Shown piece after piece: positions 35,468-45,331 of a DNA stretch of 64,000 nucleotides; within the stretch, counting starts at the first letter, position 1, and the number at the start of each line of letters is the position of its first letter. Below the pieces are notes generated by a model. The model saw nothing but the letters and a program-made list of their open reading frames with translations, did no database searches and was not told where the DNA came from. Source of the DNA: CBDHEY01 sp965262305 (GTDB lineage: Bacteria; Pseudomonadota; Gammaproteobacteria; Pseudomonadales; Cellvibrionaceae); assembly GCA_965262305.1 (NCBI GenBank), contig CBDHEY010000002.1:248001-312000 (forward strand). The letters are read 5' to 3'. A program made the translations under genes and the position numbers.

Positions 35468-37009
35468 TTGATTTTGTTGTCACCAAATTTAATTAATCTT
35501 TTTGATGACATGTTTTTTCTGGTGTCTAGCGATATGCTAATATTTCGCCTTTTTTATTATTCGGGAAGTATTTTGTCAGTTTGGTTGCAATTAGTTAAAG
35601 TCAGCTCCATTGCTGCGTTCAGTTTTTCGTCTTTGGCATATTCTGGTGCTTGGGTGGGGCCGAACGATGCCCAGCTCCGACATCATCTGCAATTGTTGGC
35701 TGATCAAGGTATTATTAAAACACCGGTTACATCTTGGCCGCTAAATTGGAGTAATATTCAAAGAGACCTTTCAAATTTTAAGCAGTTTGACGCACCCGAC
35801 AGTTTATCCTGGTCATATCAATATGTTAATTTTGAGCTAGAACGTCATAGTCGAGTCTTCTCAGCCGCCTTGGAAAATCATGCATCTACTGCCCCGAATA
35901 CATTCACTAAGTTTGGCGATAATCAGTTTGACGAGCGCCAGATAAGTGCTGATTTAGATATTTTATACAATAACTTTACAATTGGATTAAACGGTAGTTT
36001 TGTTTCTGATCCTTTAGATAACCAAAAAGCAAGATTAGATGGGTCCCATTTGGCGGTATTATTTGAAAATTGGGTTTTTGGTGTGGGCGCTATTGATCGC
36101 TGGTGGGGACCAGGCTGGAGCAATGGTTTAATCCTTTCTAATAATGCACGGCCGGCGCCTGGTCTTTTTATCAGAAGGAACTATGATGATGCAACAGATT
36201 GGCCCGTATTTGAATGGCTGGGGCCTTGGCAGTTTGATTTTTTTGTAAACCAACTAGAAGACGAGCGAAACATACCCGAAGCTAAGCTCTACGGTTATCG
36301 AACGTCTTATCGACCAGCTTCCTTTTTTGAATTTGGGTTTGCTCGCATTATTTTTGATGGGGCTGACGAAAGTAATATCGATGAACCGGAGCTGGGATGG
36401 AGTGAACATCTTGGTTCCTTTGATGCCCGACTATCTATTGCACTAGGCAACTTTACGCATGGGGTGTATTTTGAGCTTGTTGGGCAAGCGGATGACATAT
36501 ACAAGATCGAGGAAGAGGTTGGCCTTCTTGGTTACGAACTAAGCTTATCAAAACAAGATTCATCACACAGGCTTGTATTTGAATACGCAAACACTACTGC
36601 AGGTGCAATAAAAAGTGATGAAGAGTTACCTGGTGTAGCCTACACGGATACCGTTTATCAGTCGGGTTATCATTTTCGTGGGAGAAACCTAGGTGCTTTT
36701 CAAGGCGCTGATTCAGAACTAATAAGTGTTCGAGGTTTGCATTTCCATGCTACGGGGTGGGAGCTGGAATGGCAGTGGATAAACGGTGATTTAAATACAT
36801 CTGATAGTGAAAACCATTCTATCACCAGTGAATTTCAAGAGGTAAACTACTTCAATATACTTTTTGCGAAACCTATGTCAGATAAGCTTAAAGCTGAATT
36901 TGAAGTATTTTATTTGGATGCAGCTTTGGGCCTTGACGGTATTAACAGTGAGCGAGATCTACCTGATTTTGATTCGGGATTAAGCCTGTCTCTAAGGTAT
37001 CGATATTAA
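35468..37009 (+). CDS. Wzi-family outer-membrane barrel protein (capsule assembly-like)
   Basis: 513 residues from the TTG at 35468; the true start is uncertain, because an ATG at 35534 or a TTG near 35585 would give a better signal peptide ending at SSLAYSGAW. The mature start, GPNDAQLRHHLQLLADQGII followed by TSWPLNW, and the sequence GAIDRWWGPGWSNGLILSNN match Wzi, an 18-stranded barrel with a surface lectin-like plug that holds capsular polysaccharide. It ends in LSLRYRY, an aromatic barrel end. No capsule-synthesis genes are nearby in the window. Confidence 0.8.
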   Translation: MILLSPNLINLFDDMFFLVSSDMLIFRLFYYSGSILSVWLQLVKVSSIAAFSFSSLAYSGAWVGPNDAQLRHHLQLLADQGIIKTPVTSWPLNWSNIQRDLSNFKQFDAPDSLSWSYQYVNFELERHSRVFSAALENHASTAPNTFTKFGDNQFDERQISADLDILYNNFTIGLNGSFVSDPLDNQKARLDGSHLAVLFENWVFGVGAIDRWWGPGWSNGLILSNNARPAPGLFIRRNYDDATDWPVFEWLGPWQFDFFVNQLEDERNIPEAKLYGYRTSYRPASFFEFGFARIIFDGADESNIDEPELGWSEHLGSFDARLSIALGNFTHGVYFELVGQADDIYKIEEEVGLLGYELSLSKQDSSHRLVFEYANTTAGAIKSDEELPGVAYTDTVYQSGYHFRGRNLGAFQGADSELISVRGLHFHATGWELEWQWINGDLNTSDSENHSITSEFQEVNYFNILFAKPMSDKLKAEFEVFYLDAALGLDGINSERDLPDFDSGLSLSLRYRY

Positions 37010-37027
37010 AAAGTGTCAGCTGAGTGT

Positions 37028-38512
37028 TTACTCCTCAGAGTCTTCTCCTGGTGGTGAATGAGTTGTTTCTGAATCTATCGGACTAGATTCAGCCGCTATG
37101 CCAGAATCATCAGTCTTAGTTGGATTCGACTCGATTTTTATACTGCTTTTACTTTCCTTATTTTGATTCTCTGCTGGAGTATGCGTAGTCATTATCGGCT
37201 TTTTCTGCGCAACTTCGTCTGCCGGAGCGGCTAGACCGATATGATAGGCTGCAAAACCTGGAAACATGACTTGGTCGTAAGCCATACCAAGTACCATACC
37301 TTTATAAGGAGATTTAATTTCGGCTGATTCGTTTGTTATCGGGTCGGTAACAATGCCAAGTGTTTCTCCTTTAGAAACTTTCTCACCAAGTTTGACTTTA
37401 CTAAATAGCATTCCACCCTTTCGTGTTCTGACCCAAACAGATTGGTAATACACTGGCTCATACAATCGTTCCCAGAAAGGCATGCGATTCACCATATTCA
37501 ACTCATCCATTGCATGTTCTATGCTTTTGACACCATGTTCGATGGCGGATTGATCAAGTTGATGTGGCCCACCAGCTTCCAGCGTGACGGCAGGAATTGC
37601 ATTTTCAACCGCAGCCCTGCGTAAACTGCCTTCAGCACCTTCACTTTGTAAAACCACAATCGCCCCCATTTTTTTAGTAAGCGCTTTTACTTCGGGGTAA
37701 GAAAGGTCGGCGCGCAATTGAGGTAAGTTTGTTCTTTTAAACGAACCTGTATGCAGATCAATAAGATAGTCGCAGTTAACAATAACTTCGGTAAAAAAAG
37801 AATAAGCGATACGCGCGGCTGAGCTGCCGTCTGGATTGCCAGGGAAAAATCGATTGAGATCTCGACGATCAGTGAGGTATCGTGACGAACGCTGGAACCC
37901 CTGAATGTTAACAATAGGAACGCCGATAACTGCTCCTGCTAATTTTTGGGGTTCAATGTTGTACATCAAACGCCTTATCATTTCTATTCCATTTAATTCA
38001 TCTCCGTGAACAGCAGCAGTTAAACAGAGTGTTGGTCCGGGCTTCAGTCCATTTATAACAAGAACTGCTGTTGGCGAGGCTATGCCTCCGAATGATGCCT
38101 TGGCTGACCAACCTAGTCGCGTGGACGTGCCTGGAGGGACTTCACTGTTTAGTAAATACAGTGATTTTTTAGGCTCTGGAACGTTTAGTTGCTGGTTTTC
38201 ATCTTGAGTTAAGTTTGTTTCTTGAGGTACTTCTTCAGTCTTATAGTGTGATTCGGGATCAAGAGTAGGTTTTGGAGTGGGTAATGATTCGGTTACTACT
38301 TCTTTTAAATCAATGTTTCTTGCCGTTTCATACTCTTGGGTTAAATCAGGTTGGACTTCTGTGATATGTGTTTCAATAGTTTGGGAGTTTGCCGGTTGGC
38401 TATTTTCTTCTTCATCGGGTGAATAGACAACATTAGTTGTTGGGTCTATATCGTCGGTTGCATAACTAAATGTAAAAAGAAAGCTGAGCGTGATAAAAAA
38501 AAGAAGTTGCAT
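37028..38512 (-). CDS. Exported succinylglutamate desuccinylase/aspartoacylase-type zinc hydrolase with long tails
   Basis: 494 residues. Signal peptide at 1-18 (LLFFITLSFLFTFSYA). Residues 20-125 are low-complexity, rich in Glu, Thr and Pro. The catalytic domain (about 130-330) has the zinc ligands of the M14-like AstE/AspA family: AAVHGDELNG (His-x2-Glu), a following DLHTGS, and TLEAGGPHQ. A beta-rich domain (about 350-430, with SAEIKSPYKGMVLGMAYDQV) resembles a biotinyl/lipoyl-like fold common in these deacylases. The final 70 residues are again low-complexity. Deacylase or peptidase activity in the periplasm is inferred; the natural substrate is unknown. Confidence 0.78.
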   Translation of the reverse strand: MQLLFFITLSFLFTFSYATDDIDPTTNVVYSPDEEENSQPANSQTIETHITEVQPDLTQEYETARNIDLKEVVTESLPTPKPTLDPESHYKTEEVPQETNLTQDENQQLNVPEPKKSLYLLNSEVPPGTSTRLGWSAKASFGGIASPTAVLVINGLKPGPTLCLTAAVHGDELNGIEMIRRLMYNIEPQKLAGAVIGVPIVNIQGFQRSSRYLTDRRDLNRFFPGNPDGSSAARIAYSFFTEVIVNCDYLIDLHTGSFKRTNLPQLRADLSYPEVKALTKKMGAIVVLQSEGAEGSLRRAAVENAIPAVTLEAGGPHQLDQSAIEHGVKSIEHAMDELNMVNRMPFWERLYEPVYYQSVWVRTRKGGMLFSKVKLGEKVSKGETLGIVTDPITNESAEIKSPYKGMVLGMAYDQVMFPGFAAYHIGLAAPADEVAQKKPIMTTHTPAENQNKESKSSIKIESNPTKTDDSGIAAESSPIDSETTHSPPGEDSEE

Positions 38513-38876
38513 GAGTAACCTAAAAATTTTTCTTATATTAAGGTTAACACAAATCTTGTATTTTAGTTCGGCCTAGGCATTAACATATAAAAACTTATCA
38601 AAATTACGTTTATAACGAGCCCTCCTAAATTTCAAAGCGTTTTTTCTCGATTCTTATTTGGCTGTTTAAATTTAACTTGTAGTGCCTTTAAAATATAAAC
38701 CCCCACAGCTAAAAAGAAGCTATGTTCGAAATAGCTTTTATTTATTCTGGGTAAATAAATTTTCAACGTTACCTAACGACATTTGATCTATCTCATAACC
38801 TAACCCATTGTTAATTCTTAAAATGACAATGTGTTTTAAAAATCTCTCTAAAATTTATCAATGTAACGAGAAATCA
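38513..38876. other. Intergenic region with two adjacent hairpins
   Basis: Between divergent genes. AAGCTAT (38717-38723) pairs with ATAGCTT (38731-38737), immediately followed by TTTATTTA (38738-38745) that pairs with TAAATAAA just downstream. No T-tract terminator consensus or known riboswitch is recognisable. Confidence 0.35.
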
Positions 38877-39908
38877 ATGTTATGGCTCACATGTTTTTTG
38901 CTCATCATAAGTATGGCGGTCGCGTCGAATACCTTTGAAAATAACATCAACGCTGACTTATACGGTTCCGTGCGCATTGGCTTAGATTATGTTGATACTG
39001 GAACATTAGATGATTCCGTTAATAAGCGTGATTTCTTAAGCAGGATCGGGGTAAAAGCCCGAACTCGAATTCGAAATGATTTTTCGGGAGTTCTGGTTAT
39101 TGAGTACGGGTTACAAGCGGTAAAGTTAGACGATATTGAAGTAGACAATCTTTTTTTTCGGCGATTAACCTACGTGGGCATTAAAGGTGCTTGGGGAGAG
39201 CTAAATTATGGGACGCAAAATTTAGTATTTCACACCTTCTTACGCAATTCTTTTTTCTCTGATTCTAATGATTCAATAAGACAAGGGACGATCCGTGATG
39301 ACGATTTACTCCAATATTTTTATTCAACTAATAATTGGAGCTTAGGTTTGGGAACACAATTCAGTGAGAGAGAAGCTAATTATGCTGATCAATTTCAAAT
39401 CGCTGGAGAATACTCCTTTATACAAAGTAAGTATCAACTGGGAATGATAAAAGACAATCAAGGAGAGAATACTGGAAAATTAATCGGAGCTAGGATTTGG
39501 TGGTACCCTGGTAAAGAATGGACTATGTCTTTGTACCATCAAGTTGCGAATGAAAGCTTTGATTTGTATTCAGGTTCAACAACTGGAAATCTCCAGTCGA
39601 GGCATGATGTGGTAGCGAGAAATATCGTTGGTGTTCGATCATGTCCTTCAGAAGATCGGTCTAGTTCCGGTATCTATGTAAAGTACAATACGGGCAAACA
39701 TACATTTCATGGCCGCAAGGCCAAAGATATGTGCGATCGACTCGGGGGTGTAGATTCGGTAAAACTCGAGTATATATTGCAGGTGTTAACAGGAGTTCGC
39801 ACATGGTTTTCTGTGGAATTGTTAAATAACGACCAAAGCCGCGCACCATTGAGTTCGTCAGGTGATAGTTTATCGGAAATACAGTTTGGTATTCGGTATG
39901 ATTTTTAG
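38877..39908 (+). CDS. Gram-negative porin (OmpC/PhoE-like fold)
   Basis: 343 residues from the ATG at 38877, chosen because GAG lies six bases before it and it gives a clean signal peptide (MLWLTCFLLIISMAVA); longer frames start at 38808 or 38823. The mature start NINADLYGSVRIGLDYVDTG is the first porin strand. Further alternating strands end in LSEIQFGIRYDF, with the terminal Phe needed for Bam-mediated assembly. It probably forms a trimeric general or substrate-selective channel; selectivity is not predictable. Confidence 0.83.
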   Translation: MLWLTCFLLIISMAVASNTFENNINADLYGSVRIGLDYVDTGTLDDSVNKRDFLSRIGVKARTRIRNDFSGVLVIEYGLQAVKLDDIEVDNLFFRRLTYVGIKGAWGELNYGTQNLVFHTFLRNSFFSDSNDSIRQGTIRDDDLLQYFYSTNNWSLGLGTQFSEREANYADQFQIAGEYSFIQSKYQLGMIKDNQGENTGKLIGARIWWYPGKEWTMSLYHQVANESFDLYSGSTTGNLQSRHDVVARNIVGVRSCPSEDRSSSGIYVKYNTGKHTFHGRKAKDMCDRLGGVDSVKLEYILQVLTGVRTWFSVELLNNDQSRAPLSSSGDSLSEIQFGIRYDF

Positions 39909-40002
39909 CGATTCTAAGAGACTCAAAAATAATTCTTCAAAAGAATATTTGATCTATTGGAACATCAATGCACCTTTTATTGAATTGGACTTAATATGCA
40001 TC

Positions 40003-40887
40003 TTATTGCAGGGCAAGGCTTTGGTCTTTTTTATTCAGCTCGCAACGCCCGTAAGCGCAATCGATAACAAAGCTGGGTTTCCCCCAGCAATTTGCGATAA
40101 AGCTCTCAGCGTAGTAGTTTTGCTTTATTAGTCGTATTTCATCTCGCTGAACTTTGCAACCATTTTCGCCAGCCACTTGCTCCGCGGGGTATTGATGAGT
40201 GCCTATTTCATACCCTCGATTTTCCCAGCTAGGTAACCAGTGTCGAGCAAGTGCGCCAGATTTAGTTTGTTCTATAATTTGTTCGTGAAAATTAGCTATT
40301 GCTTTATTAAGTGCTCGACGAGAAGTTTTGACGATAATACTTTTTCCTACAGCGGTACCAAAGAAAGGGATAAAGTAGCCAGCAACTCCAGTAGATAATC
40401 GAGCAACATCCATAATAGGTGACTTGCCAATGGCGCTAATATGAGTAATTTTTGAATTATAAGCGTCGTAAATCGGTACTTCGATTTCGACTGTTGCGCG
40501 CATAGAAAGTTTTTCGATATCTATGCGCTTCAATATGGGGCGAAAAATAAGTCCGCAATCGTCACAGGTTTTACCTACTTTAACGCTACCATAGGTTTTA
40601 AGTGCAGCGGTTTGAATCGCCCCTGGGAGTGCTTCGTCAAGATTGACTGTCCATCTATTTTGTGGCCCAGCAATTATCAACCCTATGTGTTCTTTATTTG
40701 GTTGGTTGGCTGTCAACTGAGGTTGAATCAATACTTTGGTTGGAAGCACATATTGTATGTCGTCACCGCTTGCATGAAGCGCCGAATTGGTTGATTCAGG
40801 CTTATGGGACACGGTGACCATTTGCGAACACCCCGCACCATGGAGGCAAAAAATAACAAACGTCGACAAAAAGATAAATCTAGTCAT
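40003..40887 (-). CDS. Exported protein of unknown function, probable lipoprotein
   Basis: 294 residues. Signal MTRFIFLSTFVIFCLHGAGC ends in a Cys, but the residue three before it is Gly, so the lipobox is not canonical. The central part (about 60-180) is beta-rich, with TVNLDEALPGAIQTAALKTY and a CDDC pair (KTCDDCGLIF). A hydrophobic glycine-rich stretch (about 165-190) is followed by a basic region. Six or more cysteines near the C-terminus suggest disulphides. I do not recognise a family. It is convergent with the porin gene. Confidence 0.6.
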   Translation of the reverse strand: MTRFIFLSTFVIFCLHGAGCSQMVTVSHKPESTNSALHASGDDIQYVLPTKVLIQPQLTANQPNKEHIGLIIAGPQNRWTVNLDEALPGAIQTAALKTYGSVKVGKTCDDCGLIFRPILKRIDIEKLSMRATVEIEVPIYDAYNSKITHISAIGKSPIMDVARLSTGVAGYFIPFFGTAVGKSIIVKTSRRALNKAIANFHEQIIEQTKSGALARHWLPSWENRGYEIGTHQYPAEQVAGENGCKVQRDEIRLIKQNYYAESFIANCWGKPSFVIDCAYGRCELNKKDQSLALQ

Positions 40888-41690
40888 ATAAGGAAATTGT
40901 AATTCACAGCTAATTGAACTTAGTAATGAGGCTGGCTTACTTTTGTTTCGGGTTTAATCGATTAACACAGAAGCATACAAGCGATCATCTAGAATACAGC
41001 TTTCCTTTTCTAATAAACTATTCATCTTATAAGATACACTAGATTTTTGTAGCGAACGTGAATGAGTTCTAATAGAGTAGATTTATTTACAAAAGAATAG
41101 TCGAAAGTGTGAATTGGGTATACATCTCACTGGGTGTGATTGAGGATGAATCGAAAAGAGGTTTTCTAGGAATCGATATCCGATTTACAAAATGATAAAT
41201 CTAATATTTTATAATTTTTGAGAGGGACTTATTTTAAGAAAATTAAAGAGTGGTTGATTAAGAGTAAACTAAAAATCATAAAAACATTTTTTGACAAAAA
41301 AGTACAATATCTGACAAAGCTTCTCTATTGTAATGACCTTGACTATGTAAAAATAAAAATTAGTTGAAAAGGTATAAAAAACAGTTAGCTAGAAAAAATA
41401 GTTATATGAGTTTGTATTTCATTTATTAAAAAGAAAATATAACCGTTATTTCTGATAATTTTTTCAGGTTTCTGTGTTAGTTTTATATCACTTGGTTCCA
41501 ACTGAAAATATTTAGAAACCCAATCTCCATATAACGTTCTTAACACATTCGCATTTTGGGATAAGTGAATTTAGTTGATTTAGAGTAGCGATGCTAGAGG
41601 ATCGCTACTTATAACTCTTTAAATATGGGAGCTGGGTAATTTAAATACCGTTTGTGAAACAAAAGAAATATTTGGTCGTTTTAATAAAAA
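40888..41690. other. Long AT-rich region without a gene
   Basis: About 800 bases with no open frame that has a ribosome binding site or recognisable product on either strand. Poly-A and poly-T stretches are frequent. Nothing resembling tRNA or a transposon end was seen. Confidence 0.45.
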
Positions 41691-43772
41691 TTATCTGCCC
41701 CAGTGCTCGCCACCATACAACACGGTGATTTCTCCTTCCGCTTGACCAATCGTATCGCCTTTTCCACCGATAATATAATCAGCATAACCGTCGTTATTAA
41801 AATCTCCCAGTTTGTCGCTGATATCGCCGATGATACGGTTAGTATCTGTCGTGTTTTCAGCAATTATTGCTCCGATAGAACCATCTGCATTATTTTCTCG
41901 AAGTAAATCATCTCTAGTGATTTCTTCAGGGAAATTGGCATTTCCATATAACAACTGAATGTGTGAACTATTTGGATTCGTATGTATAGCAATATCATCA
42001 ATCATATCTCCATTAATGTCACCGAGATTTTCGATGTTTATCCCAAACGAGCTATTAACGTTCTTAATTTCCGAGATGGTACGCTCATCGTCATCTATAG
42101 AAAATTCACCTGATTTTGCGTCGGCTAGTGAATATATAATTGCAGTGGAGCCGAAGTGAAATATCATTTCATAATCTCCGTCGTCATTATAGTCACCTGG
42201 CTTTCCCAATCTTAGGATATTTGTAGGATGATTCTCATGTGTAATAAACATCTGTTCACTTGAAGTGAAGGCGCTGGAACCCTGGTTATAATTATCTTCT
42301 CCAAACACAATCATTGCGCCGAGTTCTGGAAGTACAGAAAATTCGTTTTCTACATAAATCATAAAATCATCTAGCTGATCTTCGTTTATATCACCTAGCG
42401 CTCGAATCGCATAATTCACAAAGGTAAATGACTCTGTGGAGATTTCGTTAATTTGCCCCTCTTCGTAAATGAATCTTTCAGTACCTGCCGTAAGTGTTTC
42501 TACAACACTTGTTTCATTCAAGCCTCCGAATATAATTGAAGCACTCACCTCTCTTTCACTATTCGTCTCCAATTCAGTGAAAAGCAAGAGATCGTTTTTA
42601 CCATCGCTATTAACGTCACCCACGGTATCAATATTCAGAAGCTCGCCGAGAGTTATTAAACGAATCGCAATATCTTCTGGTGTATCCGCCGAAAGAACAA
42701 TTTCTTCCTGCATGGTTTGACTGCCCCAGACGATATAGCTTGTAAAATCTAAACCTTCCGGAACGACAAAAAGTGTATCACTTAGGTTGTCGCCATTAAA
42801 ATCGCCGATAGATCGTACTGATTGACCAAATGCATTGACTGAGTTCAAACCGCTAATGAGTCTCGTTGTAGGCGCTAGAATTCCTTCAGGGTTTCCAAGA
42901 TATATAAAGCATTCTCCGTTATTCTGTGTTTCTGCATCCAGCTGAACTGTATTTGCGGTGAAGCAACTGATTGCATCGGAAAATCCATCTCCATTTATGT
43001 CGCCAATCCCATTGGCCAGTACATCAATATTAAATGGATACTCTACAGAATAAGTATTACCTAAGTCTGATAAATTAAAATTTGCAATCGATTCTAGATC
43101 GAAAGACAAATACCGCTCATTGATTTTATCTTCCACAAGTACCCATGCAATTTCGCCACTAAAACTATTTCCGCTTTGATCGTCAACACGATAAGTAAAG
43201 TAATCAACACCACTAAAATCTGGATTAGGTTCGTATAAAACCGTATTATTCTGAATTGATGCTTGACCATTGGTTGGTGCAGAAACGATTTCTGTAAGTG
43301 TTAGTATATCGTCAACCGACGAAACGTCATTAGCGATTACATCGAATATGATGGTTTGATTGATATTGGTGACAGCAGAGTCTGAATTTGCGGTCAATGT
43401 CGCGAAAGTATCATCATGCATTTGAATGATTGTTACGGTTGCTTGAGCAATGTTTCCAAAGTTATCAGTAATTGTGTAGCTAAATTCTGATGTGAACGAA
43501 TCTGAATCAGGTGATGTAAAGATAAGCATATCGCCTTGGACACGCACATTATCAGAAGGAAGTATACTAATGGTTACTGTTCTCCCTTCCGGGATCACGT
43601 CATTAGCTAACACATTAAGATTAATCTGCTCACCGCGATCTGTCTCATATCTGTCGTTATTGGCTTGTAGTTCAGCGGATTGATCAGATGATGAACTTGA
43701 GGAGCCTCCGCATCCTGAAAGAAAAGCAGAGAGCAGTACCCCAGTTGAAATGATTTTGAAATAATAGCCCAT
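41691..43772 (-). CDS. Lipoprotein with two cadherin-like Ig domains and FG-GAP (integrin-like propeller) repeats
   Basis: 693 residues from the ATG at 43772; a TTG two codons earlier is an alternative with slightly better Shine-Dalgarno spacing. Lipobox LSGC (Cys about 21), then a Ser-rich spacer. Two Ig-like domains with NVLANDVIPEGRTV and FDVIANDVSSVDDI (about 30-210), each with the D-x-x-x-ND motif that binds calcium. Then about seven FG-GAP-type repeats (GDINGDGFSDAI, GDFNGDNLSDTL, GDVNSDGKNDLL, GDINEDQLDDFM, GDINGDMIDDIA, GDFNNDGYADYI), each with a calcium-binding DxDxDG loop, forming a propeller (about 240-690). Surface-exposed. An adhesin or polysaccharide-binding role is inferred. 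Confidence 0.82.
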   Translation of the reverse strand: MGYYFKIISTGVLLSAFLSGCGGSSSSSSDQSAELQANNDRYETDRGEQINLNVLANDVIPEGRTVTISILPSDNVRVQGDMLIFTSPDSDSFTSEFSYTITDNFGNIAQATVTIIQMHDDTFATLTANSDSAVTNINQTIIFDVIANDVSSVDDILTLTEIVSAPTNGQASIQNNTVLYEPNPDFSGVDYFTYRVDDQSGNSFSGEIAWVLVEDKINERYLSFDLESIANFNLSDLGNTYSVEYPFNIDVLANGIGDINGDGFSDAISCFTANTVQLDAETQNNGECFIYLGNPEGILAPTTRLISGLNSVNAFGQSVRSIGDFNGDNLSDTLFVVPEGLDFTSYIVWGSQTMQEEIVLSADTPEDIAIRLITLGELLNIDTVGDVNSDGKNDLLLFTELETNSEREVSASIIFGGLNETSVVETLTAGTERFIYEEGQINEISTESFTFVNYAIRALGDINEDQLDDFMIYVENEFSVLPELGAMIVFGEDNYNQGSSAFTSSEQMFITHENHPTNILRLGKPGDYNDDGDYEMIFHFGSTAIIYSLADAKSGEFSIDDDERTISEIKNVNSSFGINIENLGDINGDMIDDIAIHTNPNSSHIQLLYGNANFPEEITRDDLLRENNADGSIGAIIAENTTDTNRIIGDISDKLGDFNNDGYADYIIGGKGDTIGQAEGEITVLYGGEHWGR

Positions 43773-43956
43773 TGTCAAAATATTCTCTTTTTTTAATTAA
43801 TGAAAAAACTAGGTGGAAAGAGATTTTAAATAAATGAAGCTGAATTTAATGTGAAGATAAAACAAATCAAAAATTGGCTATTTGATAAGTGAAATGGACT
43901 ACTCCTAAACATAAGCATTGCAAAGCATCAAATTCATTAAATTTTTGATAAAGAAA

Positions 43957-43986
43957 GCCCTCGCAGCAGGCTGTGAGGGCTTTTTT
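43957..43986. terminator. Strong rho-independent terminator (plus-strand T-tract, possibly bidirectional)
   Basis: GCCCTCGCAG (43957-43966) pairs with CTGTGAGGGC (43971-43980) around a 4-base loop, followed by TTTTTT (43981-43986). No plus-strand gene ends nearby. On the minus strand it is followed by TTTCTTT and could end the small gene at 44148-44405. A plus-strand small RNA of 43.8-43.98 kb is also possible. Confidence 0.75.
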
Positions 43987-44147
43987 GGTGATCGGACTTG
44001 TTTCACAAAAGCAGTAGCTCGCCCAGCCATCTAATGGTGACGCGGGTAGTTGTGCAGGTTGTGAAAAAAATTAAAATGAATCATGAAAAAATTTCATGCT
44101 TTAATTTAGGTAATTCAAGTGATACTAATTTAAACTTTGATGAAACA

Positions 44148-44405
44148 TTACGATAAAGTTTTTAGAAAATCTTTGAGTTCAACAATTTCTTCTTTTAAGT
44201 ACTTATTTGAAGGAATATAAAGATTATTTCCCTCTTTACCAAATAGTTCTATATAGTATTTAAAAGTGACAGAATGCTTTTTATTTAACTCCCCCAAAGA
44301 TTCTTTGTATTGCGTTAAAACTAAGGATAATCCCGATCCACTTATTTCTTTATCTAGATATAGTTTTATTGCTTGGTTTATCTTTTCGTCTGATTCTACT
44401 GTCAT
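44148..44405 (-). CDS. Small hypothetical protein
   Basis: 85 residues, helical (EKINQAIKLYLDKEISGSGL; YLKEEIVELKDFLKTLS). No signal or membrane segment. AGAAG precedes the ATG at 44405. The base composition is more AT-rich than that of the neighbouring genes. No family is recognised. Reality is supported by the ribosome binding site, the uninterrupted frame and the possible terminator downstream. Confidence 0.5.
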   Translation of the reverse strand: MTVESDEKINQAIKLYLDKEISGSGLSLVLTQYKESLGELNKKHSVTFKYYIELFGKEGNNLYIPSNKYLKEEIVELKDFLKTLS

Positions 44406-44517
44406 ATTTTAAGCTTCTTTCATAATTTATATTTGTATTAAACTACTACCCACTTATCAGGTATGTGATTTACTTGAAAGTTCATACCAAAACAAGATGT
44501 TAGTGTCTTTGATTTTT

Positions 44518-44803
44518 TTAGTTGTTATCACAACCTCGCCATTCAGAAGTAGTTCGACCACTTCCTCCACGCCAAAAACTTCCATTGTTATTTCTTTGGC
44601 TAATTTTATTAGATTCGGAATATGTACCTGTTTCCGTTAACTTTAGACCTGAAGCAGAGCACTTGCCCAATGAGTATTCCCAATAAATTTTATATGTTTC
44701 ATTTTCTTCTGGGAGAATTCTAAACTTATTGGTGCATTGAACACTGCTTTCTGCATAGCTTACTTCTAAGAAAAGTGGTTAATGTAACGTGTAAATATTT
44801 CAT
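44518..44803 (-). pseudogene. Frameshifted gene for a small secreted cysteine-containing protein
   Basis: AAGGA at 44811-44815 and an ATG at 44803 start MKYLHVTLTTF, a signal-peptide start. This frame ends after 25 codons. One base later the other frame gives LEVSYAESSVQC followed by TNKFRILPEENETYKIYW, then GKCSASGL, and ends WRGCDNN at TAA 44518-44520. In that frame a TAA lies four codons before LEVSYA, so it has no start of its own. The two halves fit one signal-peptide protein of about 95 residues with a single indel near 44770. No family is recognised. Confidence 0.6.
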
Positions 44804-44820
44804 ATATTTTTCCTTTTAAC

Positions 44821-45260
44821 ATTTAATTTAAGCGCTTAGCCTAGTTGCCAGCCTGGAGTTGATTGTTTTGTGAACTTCTTGAGTGAAGTAAAAAATGAAT
44901 TATGCCTTGGGGTTCAATTTCAACCGTTTTTTAATGATATTCACCACTAAATTGACCACTCCATGTTCTAGCTTGCTAGTGTACGGTTATGCTTTTAGAT
45001 CAATTGTATGTACGTTTTCTAGGTGTATTTTATTCTTGTTGTAAATTTATCATATCTCTTTTAACAACACCAAGTTGCTAATGTTTTTTGATAGTTAGAT
45101 GTGAATTCTCATTGAGATTTGCATAATTGGACGTTTCTGTGGAATTTCTTGGTTAAAGTTAATTATTTTAATAGATTACAACATTAGAATTTGCGCGAAT
45201 TTATAAGAGAAGGAACAGTATTATTATTTTTTGATTAAGGTTTTGTGATGAATGCACTAA
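44821..45260. other. Intergenic region, no gene recognised
   Basis: About 440 AT-rich bases upstream of the frameshifted small gene. Short open frames only, and no ribosome binding sites. No repeats or att-like sites were found by eye. Confidence 0.4.
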
Positions 45261-45266
45261 ACAAAA

Positions 45267-45292
45267 AAGCCACTCTACAATGAGAGTGGCTT
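45267..45292 (-). terminator. Rho-independent terminator of the giant minus-strand gene
   Basis: AAGCCACTCT (45267-45276) and AGAGTGGCTT (45283-45292) form a 10-bp stem with a 6-base loop. On the minus strand the stem is followed by TTTT, 40 bases after the stop of the 2250-residue frame. Confidence 0.8.
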
Positions 45293-45331
45293 TCCGTTTA
45301 GTCACCTAAGTTTGGTGTTGTTATTAAAAAT

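Noticed and set aside
39862..40131. Small plus-strand frame bridging the porin end and the convergent lipoprotein gene
   Set aside because: It overlaps both real genes in other frames and has no start signal.
40888..41690. Possible hidden gene or RNA in the 800-base gap
   Set aside because: There are stops in all frames, no tRNA-like arms, and no strong terminator.
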